DNA of 64,000 nucleotides from Collimonas humicola (GTDB lineage: Bacteria; Pseudomonadota; Gammaproteobacteria; Burkholderiales; Burkholderiaceae_D). Where the stretch lies: positions 124,001 through 188,000 of the forward strand of contig NZ_JAGQEE010000001.1 of NCBI RefSeq assembly GCF_018304945.1, in the 5' to 3' direction. Below are positions 25,318 through 33,878 of the stretch, one piece after another (position 1 is the first letter of the stretch; each line of letters begins with the position of its first letter). The notes under the pieces are model-generated. The model had not been told where the DNA came from. It saw nothing but the letters and a program-made list of their open reading frames with translations, and did no database searches. Position numbers and translations under genes: made by a program.

Positions 25318-26688
25318 TTACGTCAGGGCACTAGGCTCCAGTGTACGACTATTCTTGGTCATCAGGAACACCACATAGCCGCAGGCCAGGAAGGCCGCGA
25401 ACACGCTGAAGATCAGCAGGTTGTAATAAATCATGGTGGCCATGCAGACGCAGGCGCCAACGAGCGCAAACGCCGGCAGCCACGGATACAGCGGCGCGCG
25501 GAACGGCCGCAGCATGTCGGGCGCGCTGCGGCGCAGGCGGAACAGAGCGAGCATGCTGATGATGTACATGGTGATGGCGCCGAAGACCGACATGGTGACG
25601 ATGTTGGCGGTCAGGGTCTGGCCGCCGAGCGTGATCAGTTCGTCGCTGTAGATGGCGGCGATGCCGATCGCGCCGCCGGCCAGGATCGCCCGGTGCGGGG
25701 TGTTGAAGCGCGCATGGATCTTGGCGAAATAGCCGGGCAGGTAGCCATCCCGCGCCAGTGCGAAAATCTGCCGTGAATAGCCGAGGATGATGCCGTGGAA
25801 GGAGGCGATCAGGCCGAACAGGCCGAGCCACACCAGCATGTGCAGCCAGCCGCTGTGTTCGCCGACGATCAGTTTCATGGCTTGCGGCAGCGGATCGTTG
25901 ATGTTGGCCAGCTTGGTCCAGTCGCCGGCGCCGCCGGCAAACACCATGACGCCGATCGCCAGCAGCACCAGCGTGATGATGCCGGTGATGTAGGCGATCG
26001 GGATGGAGCGCTGCGGATTCCTGGCTTCCTCGGCCGCCATCGCCACGCCTTCGATGGCCAGGAAAAACCAGATGGCGAAGGGAATGGCCGCAAACATGCC
26101 GGGAATCGAGGCCAGGCTGAAATGGTCTTGGCCGGACCAGCCACCCTTGACGAAATGCGCAATCGAAAAGCCCGGCGAGACCACGCCCATGAACACCAGC
26201 AGCTCGAAAATCGCCAGCAAGGTCACGCACAGCTCAAACGTGGCGGCGATCTGCACGCCGACGATATTGAGCGTCATGAACACCAGGTAGGCGCCGACTG
26301 CGGCGGCTTTAGGATCGAGCGAGGGAAACTGGACGTTCAGATAGGCGCCGATCGCCAGCGCAATCGCCGGCGGTGCAAACACGAATTCGATCAGGGTGGC
26401 GGCGCCGGCGATGTAGCCGCCCAGCGGCCCGAAGGCTTTCTTGCTGTAGGCGAAAGGGCCGCCGGCATGCGGGATCGAGGTAGTCAATTCCGTGAAGCTG
26501 AAGATGAAGGCGGTGTACATGGCGGCGATAAACAGCGCCGTCACGGTAAACCCCAGCGTGCCGGCCGAGGCCCAGCCGTAGCTCCAGCCGAAATACTCGC
26601 CCGATATGACCAGGCCGACCGCAATGCCCCACAGCTGTATCGTGCCCAGGGTCTGCTTCAAGGCTGGGGCGCCGGTATTTGCATTCAT
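25318..26688 (-). CDS. eat: Ethanolamine permease (APC superfamily)
   Basis: 456 residues, about 12 membrane segments, of the APC family ethanolamine permease type. Segments include LGTIQLWGIAVGLVISGEYFGWSYGW at the first helix (only part cited), SIPHAGGPFAYSKKAFGP, WFFLAIEGVAMAAEEARNPQ (the conserved EG-EE region) and SRQIFALARDGYLPGYF. It imports ethanolamine across the inner membrane. The ATG at 26688 has GGAGAAGAATC just before it. First gene of the unit with eutB and eutC. A near-consensus sigma-54 promoter lies about 160-175 bp upstream. Confidence 0.92.
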   Translation of the reverse strand: MNANTGAPALKQTLGTIQLWGIAVGLVISGEYFGWSYGWASAGTLGFTVTALFIAAMYTAFIFSFTELTTSIPHAGGPFAYSKKAFGPLGGYIAGAATLIEFVFAPPAIALAIGAYLNVQFPSLDPKAAAVGAYLVFMTLNIVGVQIAATFELCVTLLAIFELLVFMGVVSPGFSIAHFVKGGWSGQDHFSLASIPGMFAAIPFAIWFFLAIEGVAMAAEEARNPQRSIPIAYITGIITLVLLAIGVMVFAGGAGDWTKLANINDPLPQAMKLIVGEHSGWLHMLVWLGLFGLIASFHGIILGYSRQIFALARDGYLPGYFAKIHARFNTPHRAILAGGAIGIAAIYSDELITLGGQTLTANIVTMSVFGAITMYIISMLALFRLRRSAPDMLRPFRAPLYPWLPAFALVGACVCMATMIYYNLLIFSVFAAFLACGYVVFLMTKNSRTLEPSALT

Positions 26689-26846
26689 GATTCTTCTCCA
26701 CGAAATGGTTTCAGCTGCACGGAAATACAAAGAAAAATCTATTGCCCGATTGCAGCGCGGCGCTGCGCCGCTTTGGTTCGCCGGCGCAAGAAAGCGGTGC
26801 AATGGCGCGAGCGATGCGTCCGCTAGCCCGATCTTGAATGCTGAAA

Positions 26847-26862
26847 AGCAAAATGCGTGCCG
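26847..26862 (-). promoter_or_regulatory. Sigma-54 (-24/-12) promoter for eat-eutB-eutC
   Basis: On the minus strand the sequence is CGGCACGCATTTTGCT against the RpoN consensus TGGCACG-N4-TTGCW: all fixed positions match except the first. It points toward the permease gene. In Pseudomonas aeruginosa the eat-eutBC operon is controlled by the RpoN-dependent activator EatR, which supports the reading. Confidence 0.72.
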
Positions 26863-27011
26863 TTGCGATGCGCAATGCGTTGGCGGCTGCCCGGAAAGCA
26901 AGTCGACAAGATGGCATGAAACTGATTCCAGGAAAACGCTTTACGCGAAAGATTGGTAAATTACTGAAATATGTGGGAGGGTATGGGCAGACGCTGCAAT
27001 AGGCTGTGCTC

Positions 27012-27035
27012 CATGCGACCGAATTTCGGTGCATG
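27012..27035. promoter_or_regulatory. Inverted repeat upstream of the patatin gene
   Basis: ACCGAA, one central T, TTCGGT is perfectly symmetrical, and outside it CATGC and GCATG are also complementary with a one-base offset. It is 38 bp before the patatin start and about 150 bp upstream of the sigma-54 site on the other strand. It could be an activator (enhancer) site for the ethanolamine operon or an operator for the patatin gene. Confidence 0.45.
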
Positions 27036-27072
27036 ACGACATGCCGCAGATAACCATCTTCAGGAACTATTC

Positions 27073-28098
27073 ATGCAAAACAAGATAATCACGCTGGCCC
27101 TGCAGGGCGGCGGTTCGCACGGCGCGTTTACCTGGGGTGCGCTGGACCGCCTGCTGGAAGAACCGCGCATCGATATCGAAGGCATCAGCGGCGCCAGCGC
27201 CGGCGCCATGAATGCAGTGGTGATGAGCTACGGCATGGCGACCGGCGGCCGCGACGGCGCACGCCAGGCGCTGGCGGATTTCTGGGACAGCGTCAGCACC
27301 CGCGACCTGTACAGCTTCATGCGGCCGGATGCCTTGAGCGAAGCGGGCATTGCCTCGCAGGCGACTTCTTCGGCGCTGCTCAAGCATATGTTTTCGGTGA
27401 CCCGCATGTTCTCGCCATACCAGCTCAATCCCTTCGACCTGAATCCATTGCGCGACATCCTTGAAAAGCAGATCGATTTCGAGCGCCTGCGGGCAGAGGG
27501 CAAGATCAAGCTGTTCATTGCCGCTACCCAGGTCAGCACCGGCCGCCTGCGCATCTTCCGCAATGAGGACCTGACGCAAGACGCCTTGCTGGCCTCGGCC
27601 TGCCTGCCGTCGATGCACCATGCGGTCGAGATCGACGGCGAAGCCTACTGGGATGGCGGCCTGACCGCCAACCCGCCGATTTTTCCCTTGCTGCACCTGT
27701 GCACCTCGCCGGATGTGCTGGCGGTGCTGCTGCATCCGTTCCGGCGGCCGCTGACGCCGACCAGCACAGAAGAGATCGGCCAGCGCCTGAGCGAAATCAG
27801 TTTCAGTTCGACTTTTTTCACCGAGCTGGGCGGGCTGGCGCTGGCCAAGCGCGAAACCGAGGCCGATCCCGAAGCACGCGGGAAAATGCATGACCGCCTG
27901 ATGGAACTGCAGATCCACGTGATCGATTCCGACGCCCTGATGAGCCAGCTGAGCGTGGCCAGCAAGCTCAACACCAAAGCGTCCTTCATCCATGCCTTGC
28001 GCGATGCCGGACGGACGCGCGCGGAGCACTGGCTGCAGGAAGAATTTTCCGGCGGCGAGCTGAAATCCAATTTCGATCTCGGCCAGTTCCTGGCATAG
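27073..28098 (+). CDS. Patatin-like phospholipase
   Basis: 341 residues. The Ser-Asp dyad fold of patatin is clear: glycine-rich oxyanion loop ALQGGGSHGAFTWGAL at residues 8-23, nucleophile elbow GISGASAGAM (GxSxG), and the D-G-G motif YWDGGLTANPP. Length and motif order match bacterial cytoplasmic patatin-family proteins (RssA-like and longer relatives). It hydrolyses acyl esters of phospholipids; the physiological substrate is unknown. There is no signal peptide. TTCAGGAACTATTC precedes the ATG. An alpha/beta hydrolase gene follows 43 bp downstream and could be part of the same transcript, which suggests lipid metabolism. Confidence 0.88.
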   Translation: MQNKIITLALQGGGSHGAFTWGALDRLLEEPRIDIEGISGASAGAMNAVVMSYGMATGGRDGARQALADFWDSVSTRDLYSFMRPDALSEAGIASQATSSALLKHMFSVTRMFSPYQLNPFDLNPLRDILEKQIDFERLRAEGKIKLFIAATQVSTGRLRIFRNEDLTQDALLASACLPSMHHAVEIDGEAYWDGGLTANPPIFPLLHLCTSPDVLAVLLHPFRRPLTPTSTEEIGQRLSEISFSSTFFTELGGLALAKRETEADPEARGKMHDRLMELQIHVIDSDALMSQLSVASKLNTKASFIHALRDAGRTRAEHWLQEEFSGGELKSNFDLGQFLA

Positions 28099-28141
28099 CA
28101 CGCATCTAATTACGCAAACTCTACAAGTCCTATCAAGTCCT

Positions 28142-29038
28142 ATGTCGATGAAACTATCCCGTTCAGAATTCATTCCCTTGCGCGGCTTGCGCTATCACGT
28201 GCGCCACTGGGGCCGCGCCGGCACCCCGAAAATCTTCATGATGCACGGCTGGATGGATGTCTCCGCCTCGTTCCAGTTCGTGGTGGACTGCCTGCAGCGC
28301 GACTGGCATGTGATTGCCCCGGACTGGCGCGGTTTCGGCTTGACCGAGGGGCCGCCGGTGGACAGCTACTGGTTTCCCGATTACCTGGCCGACCTCGACG
28401 CCATCCTGCAGCACTATGCAGCGGATGAGGCGGTCAACCTGCTCGGCCACAGCATGGGCGGCTATGCCGTCGGCTTGTATGCGGGCGCGCGGCCGCGGCG
28501 GATCAAGGCGCTGATCAACCTGGAGGGTTTCGGCGGCGCCCATCTGGCAGCTGACCTGGCGCCGACACGCTACGCCAAATGGCTGGATCAGCTGATCGAA
28601 TCGGCGTCCCTGCAAAGCTATCCGGACCTGGCGGCGGTCGCAGCCCGCCTGCAGAAAACCAATCCGCGCCTGAGCGACAGCCGGGCGGCCTTCCTGGCGC
28701 AGCACTGGGCGCGCCAGAACGATCTCGGCCGCTGGGAAATCCTGGCCGATCCGGCGCACAAGATCATCAATCCGGTATTGCCGCGGGTGGAGGAAATGCT
28801 GGCCTGCTGGCGCAGCACCACGGCGCCGGTGCTGTGCGTGGAAGCGGCGCAAACCAATATGTGGCAATGGATGGGCGGCCAGGAAACCATGCGCGAGGAA
28901 GTCGACCGCCGCATCGCGGTTTTGCCGCACGCCAGGATGGCGTTCATTGCGGAAGCTGGCCACATGCTGCATCACGACCAGCCGCAGGCGCTGGCGCAAC
29001 TGATCGAGGAATTCCTGCAGGAGCAGGGCGCAGCGTGA
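28142..29038 (+). CDS. Alpha/beta hydrolase (lipase/esterase-like)
   Basis: 298 residues. Core motifs are FMMHGWMDV (HG oxyanion segment), APDWRGFGLTEGP, the nucleophile elbow LLGHSMGGYAVG (GHSMGG, serine nucleophile), and a catalytic histidine in EAGHMLHHDQP. No signal peptide. It resembles small cytoplasmic esterases that act on acyl esters. The start at 28142 has no clear ribosome binding site; an ATG two codons later is equally possible. It lies directly behind the patatin gene, so the pair may handle lipid or acyl-ester turnover, which is inference. Confidence 0.85.
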   Translation: MSMKLSRSEFIPLRGLRYHVRHWGRAGTPKIFMMHGWMDVSASFQFVVDCLQRDWHVIAPDWRGFGLTEGPPVDSYWFPDYLADLDAILQHYAADEAVNLLGHSMGGYAVGLYAGARPRRIKALINLEGFGGAHLAADLAPTRYAKWLDQLIESASLQSYPDLAAVAARLQKTNPRLSDSRAAFLAQHWARQNDLGRWEILADPAHKIINPVLPRVEEMLACWRSTTAPVLCVEAAQTNMWQWMGGQETMREEVDRRIAVLPHARMAFIAEAGHMLHHDQPQALAQLIEEFLQEQGAA

Positions 29039-29162
29039 GGCAGCGCTGCAGCGGGGGAAATGTGCGCTTGCAGCATATGCCGGCCAAGAGGCGTACAATC
29101 CTGACATGAGGCCGCTGCCAGGCGGCTAGCCGGATTTTTACCGCACTCCCCCTGTAGGACTA

Positions 29163-29996
29163 ATGATGTTGAATGTTGATCTCCATTGCCACTCCAATGT
29201 TTCCGACGGTACGCTGACGCCGATGGCGGTGGCGGCGCGCGCCAAGGCGAATGGGGTGGACATGTGGGCGCTGACCGATCACGACGAAATCGACGGTATC
29301 GCTGAAGCCCGGGCGGCGGCTGCGGCGCTGGACCTGCCGTACGTCGCGGGCGTGGAAATTTCGATTACCTGGGCTAACCACACCATTCATATCGTCGGTT
29401 TGCAAATCGACGAAACCAATCCGCAGCTGGTGCAGGGCCTGGCGGCAACCCGTGGCGGCCGCGAGCGGCGCGCGCATGAAATGGCGGCGCAGCTGGCGAC
29501 GGTGGGCATTCCCGACGCTTTCGAAGGCGCCTTGAAGCATGTCGGCAATCCCGACCTGATTTCGCGCACCCATTTCGCCCGCTACCTGGTGGAGATCGGC
29601 CGTTGCGCCGACACCAGCGAAGTATTCCGCAACTACCTTACCGAAGGCAATCCGGGCTATGTGCCGCACCGCTGGGCCACGCTGGCGCAATCGGTGCAAT
29701 GGATACGCGACGCCGGCGGCATCGCCGTGGTGGCGCATCCGGGGCGCTACAAGCTGAGCGACCTGGCCTTTGACGCCTTCTTCAGCGAGTTCAAGCAGCT
29801 GGGCGGCGCCGCGATCGAAGTCATGACCGGCAGCCACACGCCGGATCAGTATGACTATTACGCCAAGGTTGCCGCCAGGTACGGTTTCCTGGCTTCGCGC
29901 GGTTCCGATTTCCACAGTCCGGCCGAATCGCGGGTCGACCTCGGCGCCTTGCCGCCTTTGCCTGATAGCGTTACCCCGGTCTGGCATAACTGGTAA
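29163..29996 (+). CDS. PHP-domain nucleotide phosphatase (RNase AM / TrpH type)
   Basis: 277 residues. The PHP metal-binding motifs are present: DLHCHSNVSDGT at the N-terminus, LTDHDEIDGI, GVEISITWANHTIHIVGL, VVAHPGRYKLS and the C-terminal SRGSDFHSPAE. This matches the YciV/TrpH group, which removes 3'-phosphate from 3',5'-nucleoside bisphosphates and trims 5' ends of short RNAs and rRNA (Rnm in E. coli). In E. coli its neighbour is yciO; here the yciO homologue is at 38631, with the oxidase cluster in between. Stop codon is followed by no clear terminator. Confidence 0.88.
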   Translation: MMLNVDLHCHSNVSDGTLTPMAVAARAKANGVDMWALTDHDEIDGIAEARAAAAALDLPYVAGVEISITWANHTIHIVGLQIDETNPQLVQGLAATRGGRERRAHEMAAQLATVGIPDAFEGALKHVGNPDLISRTHFARYLVEIGRCADTSEVFRNYLTEGNPGYVPHRWATLAQSVQWIRDAGGIAVVAHPGRYKLSDLAFDAFFSEFKQLGGAAIEVMTGSHTPDQYDYYAKVAARYGFLASRGSDFHSPAESRVDLGALPPLPDSVTPVWHNW

Positions 29997-30178
29997 CGCT
30001 ATGTCAGCCGGCTGCAGGCCGGTATCGCTGCTGCGTCGCAGCATAGTTACTGCCTTTGCATGTCTATGATTCTGTACTACTCTGAAAGAGAGTCCGGCGC
30101 GGCGTCTGCGCGGCGGGCCGGCGCCGCTGCTATTGTTGCGGCGGCGTAGCTGCTTGTCATCGCTTTCAGGAGATCATC

Positions 30179-30679
30179 ATGGAACTTCACATGCATTCGC
30201 ATCACTTGGAGCGTCGCCTGCCGGACTGGCCGGCGGCAGCTGTCTCCGGTTTTGCCGCCGGTGCGGTCGTGATGGTGCTGGAACTGCTGTGGTCGTCCAT
30301 CTTCCAGGACACCAGCCCTTGGGCTACATCGCACATGATTGCCGCCATCGTGATGGGACCGGATACCTTGCAATCAACTACCTTCGACATCGGCGTGGTC
30401 GCCGTGGCCCTGGGCACCCATTATGTGCTGGGAATTGTACTGGCCCTGATCCTGGCTGCCATCATTGCGCCTTTCCACTTTGACTCCAGCGTCGGCATGG
30501 TCTTGCTGACCGGCGCTGTGTTCGGCCTGGTTGTCTATCTGTTCAATTTTTATGGCATGGTCCGCTTCTTCTCGTGGTTTGCTGATATGCGCGGCTGGGC
30601 GACGCTGGCCGCCCACCTGGTATTCGGTATGTCGGCGGCGATCATCTACTGGAAGCTGGAACGGCCTTTGGGACAATAG
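30179..30679 (+). CDS. Four-helix inner membrane protein, unknown function
   Basis: 166 residues. The N-terminus is His-rich (MELHMHSHHLERR). Four hydrophobic segments follow (about residues 19-36, 68-92, 99-121 and 140-158). TTCAGGAGATCATC gives a strong ribosome binding site before the ATG. I do not recognise a named family; similar small membrane proteins occur next to oxidase genes in Burkholderiales, and here the oxidase subunit II gene starts about 200 bp downstream on the same strand. A role in oxidase assembly is possible but unproved. Confidence 0.72.
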   Translation: MELHMHSHHLERRLPDWPAAAVSGFAAGAVVMVLELLWSSIFQDTSPWATSHMIAAIVMGPDTLQSTTFDIGVVAVALGTHYVLGIVLALILAAIIAPFHFDSSVGMVLLTGAVFGLVVYLFNFYGMVRFFSWFADMRGWATLAAHLVFGMSAAIIYWKLERPLGQ

Positions 30680-30727
30680 CGGCGCGCGCTTCGTTTTCCG
30701 CTTGACCATCATTTGCCGCGAGTGCCG

Positions 30728-30755
30728 ACGGATCAGGACTTCAGTCCTGATCCGT
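30728..30755. terminator. Strong hairpin between the membrane protein gene and the oxidase cluster
   Basis: A perfect 13-bp inverted repeat (ACGGATCAGGACT and its complement) with only two bases between the arms. No T-run follows on either strand, so it may be a Rho-independent terminator without a tail, an mRNA-processing hairpin or a regulatory element ahead of coxB. Confidence 0.5.
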
Positions 30756-30882
30756 TCGCGTACCGATCCGCATTAACACGGTATGCCGGAGCATGGCTGC
30801 GGCTGCCGTTGCAAGCATTCAGAGAGTACTTCATTGCATTTGCATCACTTCCGCGGAGCGCTCCGCAGGAAAGAGGGTAGCT

Positions 30883-32052
30883 ATGGCCATGGCAGTCGCA
30901 CTCATCCTGATCGTCGTCGCTTCGGTGCTGTTTCATTTCTTCAGCCCGTGGTGGGCAACCCCGCTGGCATCGAACTGGCGGCAAATGGACGATACGCTGA
31001 CCATCACCCTGATCATCACCGGCATCTTCTTCGTCGTCATCAATCTGTTCATCGTGTATACCTTGCTGCGTTTTCGCCACCGCGAAGGCCGCCAGGCCGC
31101 CTATCGGCCGGAGAACCTCAAGCTGGAACGCTGGCTGATCGTCGGCACCAGCATTGCCATCATGGGCTTGCTGGCGCCGGGGCTGTTCGTGTATGCCGCC
31201 TACGTCACCGTGCCGGCGAATGTGCGCGATGTCGAAGTGGTCGGCCAGCAATGGCAATGGCGTTTCCGCTATCCGGGCCCGAGCGGCAAACTGGGGCGTT
31301 CCAGCGTGGCGCTGATCAGCGCCTCTAATCCTTTCGGGCTGGATCCAGCCGATCCGGCCGGCCAGGACAATATCCTTATCAACAACAATGAACTGCATCT
31401 GCAGCTTGGCCAGCCGGTGCGGATGCTGCTGCGTTCGATGGATGTGCTGCACGATTTCTACGTGCCGCCGTTCCGTGCCCGCATGAACATGGTGCCCGGC
31501 ATGGTGACCTCGTTCTGGTTCACGCCGGACAAGGTCGGCCGCTATGAAGTCTTGTGCGCGCAGCTGTGCGGCGTCGGCCATGCCGGCATGCGCGGCTATG
31601 TGGTAGTGGAAGACGCCGCCAGCTACCAGAAGTGGCTGAAGGCGCAGCCGACCTTCGCCCAGAGCATGGCGCCCCCGGCGGCGACCGCCAGCGCTGCTGC
31701 CGGCGCCGCGGTGGCAGCAGCCGGCGATGTGCTGGCTGCGCAGGGCAAGGCGCTGGCGGAATCCAAGGCTTGCGTGGCCTGCCATACGGTGGACGGCACG
31801 CCGCGCGTCGGTCCGACCTGGAAAGGCTTGTACGGCAAAACCGAAACCATGGAAAACGGCGCCACGGCGCTGGTGGACGAGGCTTATCTGAAAGCGTTCA
31901 TCCGCGATCCGCAGGCGCGCGTGGTGAAAGGCTTCGCGCCGATGATGCCGAAAATCGACATGAGCGACGCCGAGCTGGCAGCCTTGGTGGCTTACATCAA
32001 ATCGGTAGGCGCGGCGCCGGCGGCCGCACCGAAGCAGCAGGCGCAGCAATAA
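30883..32052 (+). CDS. coxB: Cytochrome c oxidase subunit II with fused cytochrome c (caa3 type)
   Basis: 389 residues. Two N-terminal membrane helices, then the CuA cupredoxin domain. Its ligand motif is C225-AQL-C229-GVG-H233-AG-M236. A linker rich in Ala leads to a fused class I cytochrome c with CVACH at 297-301 and axial methionine at 354 or 355 (GFAPMMPKI). It accepts electrons and passes them to heme a in subunit I in the inner membrane. The ATG at 30883 with GAGGGTAGCT is chosen over an upstream in-frame ATG whose product would have an unrelated extra N-terminus. First gene of the five-gene oxidase cluster. Confidence 0.93.
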   Translation: MAMAVALILIVVASVLFHFFSPWWATPLASNWRQMDDTLTITLIITGIFFVVINLFIVYTLLRFRHREGRQAAYRPENLKLERWLIVGTSIAIMGLLAPGLFVYAAYVTVPANVRDVEVVGQQWQWRFRYPGPSGKLGRSSVALISASNPFGLDPADPAGQDNILINNNELHLQLGQPVRMLLRSMDVLHDFYVPPFRARMNMVPGMVTSFWFTPDKVGRYEVLCAQLCGVGHAGMRGYVVVEDAASYQKWLKAQPTFAQSMAPPAATASAAAGAAVAAAGDVLAAQGKALAESKACVACHTVDGTPRVGPTWKGLYGKTETMENGATALVDEAYLKAFIRDPQARVVKGFAPMMPKIDMSDAELAALVAYIKSVGAAPAAAPKQQAQQ

Positions 32053-32078
32053 CCGTCACCCGCTAAGCAAGGAAAGCC

Positions 32079-33878
32079 ATGGCCTACACTGACGACCGTA
32101 CGAATCAAGACCTGCACCAAGACCTGCATCAAGACCCGCATCAGGATCATTTACCGCAAGGTTTCTTCCGCAAATACGTCTGGAGCCAGGATCACAAGGT
32201 GATTGCGATCCAGTATGCCAGCGTCGCCATCCTGGCCGGGCTGGTGGGGGTAGGGCTGTCGAACCTGATGCGCCTGCAGCTGGGATTTCCCGGCAAGTTC
32301 GCCTTCATCGATGCGGCGCACTATTACCAGTTCATGACCATGCACGGCATGATCATGGTGATCTATCTCTTGACAGCGCTGTTCCTTGGCGGCTTCGGCA
32401 ATTACCTGATTCCGCTGATGGTGGGCGCGCGCGACATGGTGTTTCCTTACCTGAACATGCTGAGTTTCTGGGTCTACCTGCTGTCGGTGATCGTGCTGAT
32501 GGCAAGTTTCTTCGTGCCGGGCGGGCCGACCGGCGCCGGCTGGACGCTGTACCCGCCGCAGGCGATCCTGCCGGGAACGCCTGGCTACGAGTGGGGCATC
32601 ATCCTGATGCTGGTGTCGCTGCTGATCTTCATCGTCGCCGCCACCATGGGCGGCTTGAACTATGTCACCACGGTGCTGCAGGCGCGCACCGAGGGCATGA
32701 CCCTGCTGCGCATGCCGCTGACGGTGTGGGGCATTTTCGTCGCCACCATCCTGGCCTTGATGGCGTTTCCGGCGCTGTTCGTGAGCGGCGTCATGATGCT
32801 GCTGGACCGCACCCTGGGCACCAGCTTCTTCATGCCGGCGCTGGTGTCGATGGGGCAGATCAGCGGCTACAAGGGCGGAAGTCCCTTGCTGTTCCAGCAC
32901 CTGTTCTGGTTTTTCGGCCATCCCGAAGTGTATATCGTGGCCTTGCCGGCGTTCGGCATCGTCTCCGACCTGATCAGCGTGCACGCGCGCAAGAGCATCT
33001 TCGGCTACCGCACCATGGTGTGGGCGATCATTGCGATTGGCGTGCTCAGCGTGGTGGTGTGGGCGCATCATATGTTCGTCAGCGGCATGAATCCGTATTT
33101 CGGCTTTTTCTTCGCCACCACTACCCTGGTCATCGCCGTTCCGACCGCCCTCAAGGTATATAACTGGGTGCTGACATTGTGGAAGGGCGATATTCACCTG
33201 TCGGTGCCGATGCTGTTTGCGCTGGCCTTTGTCAGCACCTTCCTGATCGGCGGCCTGACCGGCCTGTTCCTCGGCAATGTCAGCGTCGATATTCCGCTCT
33301 CCAACACCTATTTCGTGGTGGCGCATTTTCACATGGTGATGGGAGTGTCGCCGCTGCTGGTGATTTTCGGCGCCATCTATCACTGGTATCCCAAGATCAG
33401 CGGCCGCATGCTGCACGACGGCCTCGGGAAGCTGCATTTCTGGGTAACTTTCCTCGGCACGTATGCCATCTTTTTTCCCATGCATTATCTCGGCATCCTC
33501 GGCATGCCGCGCCGCTACTATGTTTTCGAAGGCTATAAGTTCATTCCCGATTCGGCGCAGACCATGAACGCCTTCATTACCGTAGTCGCCCTGATCGTGG
33601 CGACGGCGCAGCTGATCTTCATTTTCAATATGGTGTGGAGCGTTTTTCACGGCAAGCGCGCCAGCGCCAATCCTTGGCGCGCGGCATCGCTGGAATGGCA
33701 GACGCCGCAAACGCCGCCCGGCCATGGCAACTGGGGGCCGCATCTGCCGGTGGTGTACCGCGGCGCCTACACGTATAGCGTACCCGGGGCGCAGGAAGAT
33801 TTTATCGCCCAGAACGCGCCGCCGGTTCCCGGCGACGCCGAGTCGCGCCTGGCGGTCGATAAGGAGGTGCTGGCATGA
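32079..33878 (+). CDS. coxA: Cytochrome c oxidase subunit I
   Basis: 599 residues, the catalytic heme-copper subunit. The A-type proton-channel glutamate is present in GHPEVYIVALPAFG. The CuB histidines are in GHPEVY and WAHHMFVSGM; heme ligands are in the VAHFHMVMG region and the early FMTMHGMIMV helix. The D-channel entry reads GARDMVFPYLNML where classic enzymes have APDMAFPRLNN. The N-terminus has a repeated HQD pattern (DLHQDLHQDPHQDH). It reduces oxygen to water and pumps protons. 26 bp after coxB, overlapping the next gene by 4 bp. Confidence 0.95.
   Translation: MAYTDDRTNQDLHQDLHQDPHQDHLPQGFFRKYVWSQDHKVIAIQYASVAILAGLVGVGLSNLMRLQLGFPGKFAFIDAAHYYQFMTMHGMIMVIYLLTALFLGGFGNYLIPLMVGARDMVFPYLNMLSFWVYLLSVIVLMASFFVPGGPTGAGWTLYPPQAILPGTPGYEWGIILMLVSLLIFIVAATMGGLNYVTTVLQARTEGMTLLRMPLTVWGIFVATILALMAFPALFVSGVMMLLDRTLGTSFFMPALVSMGQISGYKGGSPLLFQHLFWFFGHPEVYIVALPAFGIVSDLISVHARKSIFGYRTMVWAIIAIGVLSVVVWAHHMFVSGMNPYFGFFFATTTLVIAVPTALKVYNWVLTLWKGDIHLSVPMLFALAFVSTFLIGGLTGLFLGNVSVDIPLSNTYFVVAHFHMVMGVSPLLVIFGAIYHWYPKISGRMLHDGLGKLHFWVTFLGTYAIFFPMHYLGILGMPRRYYVFEGYKFIPDSAQTMNAFITVVALIVATAQLIFIFNMVWSVFHGKRASANPWRAASLEWQTPQTPPGHGNWGPHLPVVYRGAYTYSVPGAQEDFIAQNAPPVPGDAESRLAVDKEVLA

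Larger units (their letters stand above)
26689..27072. other. Divergent control region between the ethanolamine operon and the patatin gene
   Basis: 384 bp without a gene. It contains the sigma-54-type promoter on the minus strand (26847-26862), giving a leader of about 150 nt to the permease start, and an inverted repeat at 27012-27035 nearer the patatin start. No regulator gene is encoded here. Confidence 0.6.

Noticed and set aside
30728-30755. Transposon end
   Set aside because: The perfect hairpin is isolated, without a partner copy or duplicated flanks, so a terminator-like or RNA structure is simpler.
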